From contig JAUXQH010000136.1 in the NCBI GenBank assembly GCA_030685065.1, positions 62,001-126,000 on the forward strand: DNA of 64,000 bases. The letters are read 5' to 3'. Shown here in pieces: positions 58,321 through 64,000 of this stretch; position 1 is the stretch's first letter; each line of letters starts with the position of its first letter. Origin of the DNA: Pseudomonadota bacterium (GTDB lineage: Bacteria; Myxococcota_A; UBA796; SXON01). The translations under genes and the position numbers were made by a program. Under the pieces are notes generated by a model. That model was not told the origin of the DNA, made no database searches, and saw nothing but the letters and a program-made list of their open reading frames with translations.

Positions 58321-61300
58321 ATGGCACTGAAGATCACCTGTCCCCACTGCGGCAATCCCATCCGACTGGAGGAGCCTTACCCGTTGCCGGGGTCCGAACG
58401 GCAATGCAGCTGTGGCCGGGCACTGATGATCACCTATCCGATGGGCCGGATGGAGACGCTCCGGCAACAAGGCAGGCGCTTCGCCAACGAAGAGCCGGAG
58501 CCGGGAACCCGCCCTCCTCCTCGTACCCTTGCCCTCCCTCCGCCGGCCCCCGCCCAGCCCACGACGAAGCTGCCCCCCCGCGTGGCGTCCCCCGTGCCGC
58601 TGCCTCCGGCGCCCTCCCCCGCCGCGACCCGGCAGGCGCCTCCGGCGTTCGATCCGCCCACCGTGAAGGAGCGCCGGAGCAACGTCGAGCACGACGCGAC
58701 GGTGGTCGTCGGCGGTGGCCACGGGCGGAGCGACCCGCAGGAGCCTACCGGCGCGGGTTTCCTCCTGGACGAGACCAGCTCCGGCCGCCCCACCCCCTCG
58801 GACCGGCCGACCAGCGCGGCGCCGCTGGCGCCCTCCATCGCGCTCCCGCGGGTGGCCGCCCCCGTGTCGAACGGCCGGGTCCCGCCCCCCGCGCGATCCT
58901 CGGCGGCCACGTCATCCACCGCGGCCACGGTGGGGGGCGCTCGGCCTTCCGTCCCGTCGGGCCGCCCGCCGCCGCCCGCCTTCCCACCGGGGAACAGGCC
59001 GACCACGAAGAGCTCACGCAGGCCCCCGAAGCAGCGCCGCGGGTGGTTCGTCCGGATCGTCCTCGGCGGGATGGGCCTCGCGGTCGTGGGGGCGGTCGTC
59101 GCGCTCGCGGCCGTTCTGGGCGTGGGCTGGTACCACTCGCGTGACCTCCCCACCGTCGAAGCCCTGGCCGTCTACCGCCCCCCCACGGTCACGGTGGTCT
59201 ACGACCAGAAGGGCCGCCTGATGGGCGAGATCTACGAGAAGCGGCGCTACGTCGTCGAGCTCGACGCGATGCCGCCCCAGGTGATCGACGCCTTCCTCTC
59301 CGCGGAGGACGCGGGCTTCTACGAGCACGACGGCGTCGACTACATGGGGATCGTCCGCGCCGTGCTGCGCAACGCGGCGAAGGGGCGCAAGGCGCAAGGC
59401 GCCTCGACGATCACCCAGCAGGTCGCGCGCAACTTCCTGCTGTCGAACGAGAAGACCTACACCCGCAAGATCAAGGAGATCCTCCTGGCCTGGCGCGTCG
59501 AAGAGGCCTTCGACAAGCACCACATCCTTTTCCTGTACTTGAACCAGATCTACCTGGGTTCGGGCGCGTACGGGGTCGAGGCGGCGGCGCGCGTCTACTT
59601 CGGGAAGCACGTCGGCGAGCTCGACGTGGCCGAGGCCGCCATGATCGCGGGCCTGCCGCAGCGCCCGAGCGACTACTCCCCGCACCGGCACTTCGAGAAG
59701 GCCAAGGCCCGGCAGCAATACGTGCTCGACCAGATGGTGGACAACGGAAAGCTCACCCGCGCCGAGGCCGACGCCGCCTACGCGCAGCCGCTCCAGATCG
59801 TCGAGCGCACCAACGAATTCCTCCTGAGCGCCCCCTGGTTCACCGAGCACGTTCGCCGCTACCTCGTCGATACCTACGGCTCCGACCGTGTCCTGAACGA
59901 GGGTCTCGTCGTCGAGACCACGTGCGACCTCGATCTCCAGCAGAAGGCGCAGCGCGCCGTGACGGAGGGCGTGACCGGTACGGACGAGAAGGTCGGCTGG
60001 CGCGGCCCGACCGAGACCCTCGCGGAGGAGGCCATCGCCGGCCGTCTCACGGAGCTCGCGAAGGTCAACACCAGCCTCGCCGAGGGCGCCCGGTACGACG
60101 GCGTGGTCATCGCCGTGGAGAAGAAGCACGCCGTCGTGGGCCTCGGCGAGTCCGAGGTGATCCTGCCGCTCGCCTGGACCGAGTGGGCCTACAAGCCCGA
60201 CGCGAGCCGGAACAGCAAGTACCGCAAGCAGGACGACCTCACGCGCGCCCTCACCCGCGGTGACACGGTCAAGGTCGAGATCAAGAACCGCGACTTCCGT
60301 CAGGCCGATCCGTTCAAGGACGCGGCGTGGGAGGGGAAGGGTCCGTACGCGGCCGCGGAGCTCTACCAGGCGCCCGCCATCGAGGGTGCGCTCTACAGCT
60401 ACCGCCTCACCGACGGCGCGGTGCTCGCGATGGTCGGCGGGGTCGACTTTCAAGCGACGGAGTTCAACCGCGCCACGCAGGCCTCGCGGCAGGTGGGCAG
60501 CACCTTCAAGCCCATCGTCTACGCGGCCGCCATCGAGACCAAGAAGTTCACCGTCGGCACGATCGTGCAGGACGCGCCCATCGTCTTCAACACGCTCAAG
60601 TCGCAGCTCTGGAAGCCGGAGAACTTCGGCGAGAACTACCTGGGCGACATCACGCTCCGCAACGCGCTCGCGCAGTCGCGAAACGTCGTGACCATCCGCG
60701 TGCTCGACACCATCGGGCTCGACCCCGTGTACCAGCTCGCGCGCCGCCTGGGCATCGAGAGCCACATGGAGGTCGACCTCTCGATGGGCCTCGGCTCGAG
60801 CTCACTCACGATGCCCGAGCTGGCGCGCGCCTACTCGGCGTTCGCCACGCTCGGAAAAAAGGTCGAACCGCACACGGTCGCGCGGGTGCTCGACCGCGAC
60901 GGAAAGGTGCTCGAGGCCTTCACGCCCGTCCCGTTCGAGCAGGTGCTGGACCCCAACGTGGCCTGGATCACGAACTGGCTGCTGCAAGAGGTCGCCTCCA
61001 GCGGGACCGCGGCCAAGGCCCAGAAGCTCGGCCTCCACGTGGCCGGGAAAACCGGCACCACCAACGACTTTCACGACGCCTGGTTCGTCGGCTACACCGC
61101 GCAGGTGCTCACGGCCGTCTGGGTGGGGTACGACCAGCCGAAGTCGCTCGGGTCCTCCGCGACCGGCGGCTACACGTCGCTCCCCATCTGGATGGACTAC
61201 ATGGCGGTGGCGGTCCCCGAGGCGGACGACAAGCCGTTCCCCGGCGCGCCCAACGTCTCCTGGGTCTCCATCGACGAGAAGTCCGGGCGGCCGACCCAGG

Positions 61301-61401
61301 GTGGGCGGTCGATGCCCTTCCTCTCCGGCACCGCCCCCTCGGGCGTGGCCGCGGCGGCGGGTCAGAAGACCTCCGAAGACCTCCTCACCTCCGAGTTCTG
61401 A
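58321..61401 (+). CDS. Class A penicillin-binding protein (PBP1A type) with N-terminal zinc ribbon
   Basis: 1026 residues from ATG 58321. The N-terminus is a cytoplasmic zinc-ribbon-like module (CPHCGNPI and CSCGRAL, about residues 7-40), followed by a ~200-residue Pro-rich linker and one membrane helix (VLGGMGLAVVGAVVALAAVL). The glycosyltransferase-51 domain contains VIDAFLSAEDAGFYEHDGVD (catalytic Glu) and QGASTITQQVARNFLL; the transpeptidase has RQVGSTFKPIVYAAA (SxxK), SQSRNVVTIRVL (SxN) and AGKTGTTNDFHDAW (KTG). It polymerises and cross-links peptidoglycan. Confidence 0.93.
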   Translation: MALKITCPHCGNPIRLEEPYPLPGSERQCSCGRALMITYPMGRMETLRQQGRRFANEEPEPGTRPPPRTLALPPPAPAQPTTKLPPRVASPVPLPPAPSPAATRQAPPAFDPPTVKERRSNVEHDATVVVGGGHGRSDPQEPTGAGFLLDETSSGRPTPSDRPTSAAPLAPSIALPRVAAPVSNGRVPPPARSSAATSSTAATVGGARPSVPSGRPPPPAFPPGNRPTTKSSRRPPKQRRGWFVRIVLGGMGLAVVGAVVALAAVLGVGWYHSRDLPTVEALAVYRPPTVTVVYDQKGRLMGEIYEKRRYVVELDAMPPQVIDAFLSAEDAGFYEHDGVDYMGIVRAVLRNAAKGRKAQGASTITQQVARNFLLSNEKTYTRKIKEILLAWRVEEAFDKHHILFLYLNQIYLGSGAYGVEAAARVYFGKHVGELDVAEAAMIAGLPQRPSDYSPHRHFEKAKARQQYVLDQMVDNGKLTRAEADAAYAQPLQIVERTNEFLLSAPWFTEHVRRYLVDTYGSDRVLNEGLVVETTCDLDLQQKAQRAVTEGVTGTDEKVGWRGPTETLAEEAIAGRLTELAKVNTSLAEGARYDGVVIAVEKKHAVVGLGESEVILPLAWTEWAYKPDASRNSKYRKQDDLTRALTRGDTVKVEIKNRDFRQADPFKDAAWEGKGPYAAAELYQAPAIEGALYSYRLTDGAVLAMVGGVDFQATEFNRATQASRQVGSTFKPIVYAAAIETKKFTVGTIVQDAPIVFNTLKSQLWKPENFGENYLGDITLRNALAQSRNVVTIRVLDTIGLDPVYQLARRLGIESHMEVDLSMGLGSSSLTMPELARAYSAFATLGKKVEPHTVARVLDRDGKVLEAFTPVPFEQVLDPNVAWITNWLLQEVASSGTAAKAQKLGLHVAGKTGTTNDFHDAWFVGYTAQVLTAVWVGYDQPKSLGSSATGGYTSLPIWMDYMAVAVPEADDKPFPGAPNVSWVSIDEKSGRPTQGGRSMPFLSGTAPSGVAAAAGQKTSEDLLTSEF

Positions 61402-61823
61402 TGCTCCTTTCGCTCCTCCTGATGCTGGCGTGCGAAACGGCCACGTCCACGTCCTACAAGACCTGCTCGCTCAACACGCCCGCGCTCGCGCCGGCGAGCG
61501 CCATGCCGGGGGAGCAGGTGGTCCTCACCGCGCAGCCCCTCACCGAGGTGTGGGACACGGCCGTGACCGTCGGCGCGGCGCGCGCCGAGCTGGTCGAGGT
61601 CGATCGCTCCACCTGTGACGATTGTGACGACTGCAGGGACACGGGAGGATGCTCTTCCTGCGACGATTGCGAGGATTGCGCCACGCCCTGCGACACCTGC
61701 GTCCAGACCCTGACGTTCATCGTGCCCGACCTCGGCGCGGGGGAGTGGCCGGTCGAGATCGTGAACCGCCACGGGCGCAGCGAGCGTGTCCTGCTGACCG
61801 TTCTGGCCGTTCCCACGCCCTGA
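61401..61823 (+). CDS. Lipoprotein with a Cys/Asp cluster
   Basis: 140 residues from ATG 61401, overlapping the PBP stop (TGATG). The signal is minimal (MLLSLLLMLAC). A beta-sandwich of the IPT/TIG type seems to be interrupted at about residues 70-100 by ten Cys and many Asp: CDDCDDCRDTGGC then SSCDDCEDCATPCDTC. The spacing CxxC is repeated and could bind metal ions or form disulfides. The strands on both sides (VVLTAQPLTEVWDTAVTVGA, VQTLTFIVPDLGAGEWPVEI) are continuous, so the cluster is an insertion. It is coupled to the PBP gene. Confidence 0.8.
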   Translation: MLLSLLLMLACETATSTSYKTCSLNTPALAPASAMPGEQVVLTAQPLTEVWDTAVTVGAARAELVEVDRSTCDDCDDCRDTGGCSSCDDCEDCATPCDTCVQTLTFIVPDLGAGEWPVEIVNRHGRSERVLLTVLAVPTP

Positions 61824-61842
61824 AGGCGGGTTGACCGCCGCC

Positions 61843-61884
61843 CCACTCTCCACGCGAGCCCCCTGGCGCTCGCGTGGAGAGTGG
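61843..61884. terminator. Perfect 17-bp stem-loop between convergent genes
   Basis: CCACTCTCCACGCGAGC (61843-61859) is the exact reverse complement of the bases at 61868-61884, with an 8-base loop. It lies 20 bases after the lipoprotein stop and about 100 bases beyond the HU stop on the other strand, so it could stop both transcripts. There is no T-run. It is the strongest hairpin in the window. Confidence 0.75.
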
Positions 61885-61980
61885 CCGCCGCGGCCGGGGT
61901 ACCAAAAACACGTCGGGGCGCCTTCCTGGCACCCCGAATGGTGGCCGCGTGAACGCGCGGCGAAGCCGACGACGCGTCGA

Positions 61981-62274
61981 CTAGGACGCGACGCGCTCGC
62001 GCAGGGTCTTGCCCGGCTTGAAGAAGGCGTACTTCTTCGCTTCGATCTGGATCTTCTCACCGTTGGCGGGGTTGGTGCCGACGCGCTTGGCGCGGCTCTT
62101 GGTGCCGAAGGTGCCGAAGCCGGGGATCGTGACCTTGTGGCCACTGTCGAGCTCGACGGCCAGGATGCCCTTGCCGGACTCGGCGTCGAAGAGCGCGTTG
62201 AGGACCTCGCCCGCCTTCGCCTGCGACAGGCCGGTGGTCTTGGCGAGCTTCGCGATGAGTTCCTTCTTGTTCAT
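61981..62274 (-). CDS. hup: HU-family DNA-binding protein
   Basis: 97 residues from ATG 62274, with AAAGGGAT upstream. The sequence is typical of HU: MNKKELIAKLAKTTGLSQAK, GHKVTIPGFGTFGTKSRAKR, and the DNA-binding arm VGTNPANGEKIQIEAKKYA. It binds and bends DNA as a dimer and compacts the nucleoid. It is a single-gene unit. Confidence 0.96.
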   Translation of the reverse strand: MNKKELIAKLAKTTGLSQAKAGEVLNALFDAESGKGILAVELDSGHKVTIPGFGTFGTKSRAKRVGTNPANGEKIQIEAKKYAFFKPGKTLRERVAS

Positions 62275-62689
62275 GAGCGGGATCCCTTTGGTTGGACTGG
62301 TTGCACGGTGCCGGAAGCTGGAGCTCCACGACGCCGCACTTGTATACCAGAATTCCGTGAACGAGAGTCTGCCCGGAGTGCGTCGAAAAGACGCCTACCA
62401 GCGCGATCCGAGGGGGATCCGCGGCGGCACGGGCAACTCAATTTCTCGTGATGCCAATGATCCTTGCTACTTACCGCACCAATGGCGCGACAACGTCGTA
62501 TTGACGCAGGTCGGAGGGGCTCGGTCACTCTGGAGCCGATGGCGAAATACCCGCAGGTCCAGATGCGCGATTCGTAAAATTGACTACAAAAGTCGCCCGA
62601 GGCCTTCGCGACGGCTCGTCTGCTGCGCGGGTTGCGCTGCACCCCCCTAATGGTGTATCAGTGCGCGTTCCCCCGGAGACCGTCGCTCG
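62275..62689. other. Divergent intergenic region with lower GC
   Basis: This 415-bp region holds the promoters of hup (minus) and the outer-membrane-type protein gene (plus). It is clearly poorer in GC than the surrounding sequence. An extended -10-like element lies at 62341-62349 for hup. On the plus strand TTGACT (62580-62585) resembles a -35 but lacks a good -10 at the right distance. No RNA gene or further coding frame is evident. Confidence 0.6.
62341..62349 (-). promoter_or_regulatory. Extended -10-like element for hup
   Basis: On the minus strand the bases read TGGTATACA, an extended -10 form (TGN followed by TATACA). It lies 67 bases upstream of the hup ATG. No good -35 is present, which fits an extended -10 promoter. 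Confidence 0.45.
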
Positions 62690-63283
62690 ATGCGTCCCAT
62701 CATCCCGCTCGCCATCCTCGCCCTCGCCTCTCTGTCCCTGTACGCGGGGCCAGCCTTCGCCGGAGGCATCGGCATCGTCACCACCGCCGGTCTGCACGGC
62801 GACCGCGTCTATTCCTACGAGGAAGACGTAAACGGGGTTGCCACACAGATGGACCCCGAGGACCAGCTCAACTCGAACTTCGGTGGCGGGTTGGAGATCG
62901 TCCTCGGTGACAAAGATTTGAAGATCATGGGCATCTTCCGCGGGTACTACCTGCAGGACGCGCCTCAGCAGGAGCCGAAGAACGGCCCGATCTTCAACGT
63001 CCGCGACGTGCCTCGTGATCTCGGCGTCATCAACGCCGGGCTCCAGTGGGGCATCCTCGGTGATCCGGGCGCGCTCCAGCTGACCGTCGTCGGGACGCTC
63101 GGCGCGGGCGTCTTCACGAATGACTTCACGGGCTACGCGCTGGCGGAAGCCGGCGTGGGCGGCACGTGGATGGCGGCGCGCCGCATCCAGGTCGCGGCCT
63201 CGGTGACCGGGGGGGCGCGCTACCGCAAGCGCTTCTACCCCACCACCAACGTGTACCTCGGCGCCCGCGTCCTGTTCGACTGA
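62690..63283 (+). CDS. Outer-membrane-beta-barrel-like exported protein
   Basis: 197 residues from ATG 62690. A signal peptide (MRPIIPLAILALASLSLYAG, cleavage near PAFA) precedes alternating amphipathic strands: GGGLEIVLGDKDLKIMGIFR, RDLGVINAGLQWGILG, LQLTVVGTLGAGVFTNDFTG, YALAEAGVGGTWMAARRIQV and VYLGARVLFD. The final residues (aromatic near the C-terminus) fit an outer-membrane barrel of about eight strands. No family is assigned. The lipoprotein gene at 63286 follows after two bases and is probably co-transcribed. Confidence 0.75.
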   Translation: MRPIIPLAILALASLSLYAGPAFAGGIGIVTTAGLHGDRVYSYEEDVNGVATQMDPEDQLNSNFGGGLEIVLGDKDLKIMGIFRGYYLQDAPQQEPKNGPIFNVRDVPRDLGVINAGLQWGILGDPGALQLTVVGTLGAGVFTNDFTGYALAEAGVGGTWMAARRIQVAASVTGGARYRKRFYPTTNVYLGARVLFD

Positions 63284-63285
63284 AC

Positions 63286-64000
63286 GTGCGGGCGCTCGCC
63301 TTCCCCGCGTTGGCGCTCGGAGCCTGCTCCTTCGCCGCCACGGGCGAGGATTGGCGTGCCCAGCTCGAGCCGTCGGGGCCCTGCTACGCGGCCAACCTGC
63401 TCGATGGGCTCGACACCCTCTCGACAGCGGAGACGCACGCCGTTTTCGCGTGCCTGAACGGGTCGGGCGCGATCGAGGCCTACGCCCCGATCGACCTCGC
63501 GTTGGACGGCGAGACGAGGGAGGGCGCGGCGGGCCTCGTGCTCGCCCGCTGGATCGCCGCGCTCCCGATGGCGGACCTGTCCCTGGGCCGCCTCGTCGAC
63601 GACGCAGTCGACCTCCTCGCGGACCCGTCCGGCGTCTTCGACGCCCTTCACGTCGGCCTGGAGCTCATCTACGGCAAGCCGTGGCCCTGGCTCGGCGCCT
63701 CGGTGCCGTTCAACAGCCAGTCCGCGCTCGACGCCGGCTTGCTGGTGCCAGCGTTCCCGGTCATGGGCGCGATGGCCGGCGCCGTGCTCGACGAGGATCT
63801 CGCGCCGCTCTCCCCGCTGGCAGACGCCGCCCGGTCGGACTTCACCGCGCGCCTCGTGTGGACGGTCGCCGGCGTCGGCGCGTCCACCGACCCGACGCTG
63901 GCCGCGCTCGCGACGGACTGGGCGCCAGATGTTTCCGATGCGCTTGCCCGGCTCGCGGACCCCGGGAACGACCGCTGGAGCGGCGCGTCGGGCCACTCGC
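63286..64000 (+). CDS. Lipoprotein, 3' end cut by window
   Basis: The frame from GTG 63286 is open to the window edge (238 codons), so the C-terminus is missing. A lipobox (ALALGAC) follows a short signal. The rest is Ala/Leu/Asp-rich and looks helical (GAAGLVLARWIAALPMADLS, LAPLSPLADAARSDFTARLV). It starts two bases after the outer-membrane-type gene, so the two are likely a pair. No family is recognised. Confidence 0.7.
   Translation, partial: MRALAFPALALGACSFAATGEDWRAQLEPSGPCYAANLLDGLDTLSTAETHAVFACLNGSGAIEAYAPIDLALDGETREGAAGLVLARWIAALPMADLSLGRLVDDAVDLLADPSGVFDALHVGLELIYGKPWPWLGASVPFNSQSALDAGLLVPAFPVMGAMAGAVLDEDLAPLSPLADAARSDFTARLVWTVAGVGASTDPTLAALATDWAPDVSDALARLADPGNDRWSGASGHS

Noticed and set aside
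1-64000. tRNA, rRNA, insertion sequences, prophage or integrase genes
   Set aside because: No cloverleaf-type sequence, transposase, integrase or phage structural protein was recognised on either strand.

Overview
The window is GC-rich and gene-dense. It looks like a chromosomal segment of a Myxococcota (myxobacterial or related environmental deltaproteobacterial) genome. The pointers are a MYXO-CTERM-type C-terminus (Cys-Gly-Cys, Gly-rich stretch, hydrophobic helix, Arg run) on the protein at 18904-20187, at least twelve secreted lipoproteins, several with Asp-Thr repeat stalks, two von Willebrand A lipoproteins, Cys-rich lipoproteins, and many TGATG/ATGA overlaps between consecutive genes. 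No tRNA, rRNA, CRISPR array, insertion sequence or phage gene was seen. Both window edges cut a gene.

Layout. 1-7.7 kb: a B12-binding radical SAM protein (cut by the left edge), a CotH-like kinase lipoprotein, a VWA lipoprotein, a beta-propeller lipoprotein, a small lipoprotein and a membrane sulfatase-like protein. 7.7-13.8 kb: a WalJ-type metallo-hydrolase, a 26-residue membrane peptide, a four-gene Mla/MCE lipid transporter with two different permease genes, then hypothetical-TPR-apaG. 14-18.9 kb: a compact pyruvate dehydrogenase operon (E1 alpha, E1 beta, E2, E3). 18.9-26.1 kb: MYXO-CTERM propeller, lipoprotein esterase, VWA plus Cys-rich lipoprotein pair, an atypical Ppx/GppA protein and an atypical OmpR-type regulator with Glu in place of the phospho-acceptor Asp. 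26.1-35.6 kb: one eight-gene minus-strand operon encoding a beta-helix lipoprotein, DUF3450 protein, long and short ExbB, ExbD, TonB, a TPR protein and a TonB-dependent receptor. 35.8-45.3 kb: SelO, MATE exporter, a PhyH-type dioxygenase behind a promoter that contains a palindrome, SASA-type esterase, RIO kinase, small membrane and lipoproteins, and two tandem cyclic-nucleotide-binding proteins. 45.3-54 kb: malate synthase-like protein, sulfotransferase, UvrA paralogue, AmpG-like MFS, DUF5522 protein, monothiol glutaredoxin. 54-64 kb: PrsW-type protease, S41 processing protease, PBP1A with an N-terminal zinc ribbon, Cys/Asp-rich lipoprotein, HU, an outer-membrane-type protein and a lipoprotein cut by the right edge.

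How it fits together. Much of the segment serves the cell envelope: Mla lipid transport, peptidoglycan synthesis and recycling (PBP1A, AmpG-like MFS), a TonB-energised outer-membrane receptor, and many surface lipoproteins. The least ordinary features are the complete TonB2-type operon dedicated to one receptor and one stalked lipoprotein, the neighbouring Ppx-like/response-regulator pair that both have substitutions at key acidic residues, the paired MlaE genes, and recurrent 11-24 bp tandem duplications at gene edges and inside linkers.
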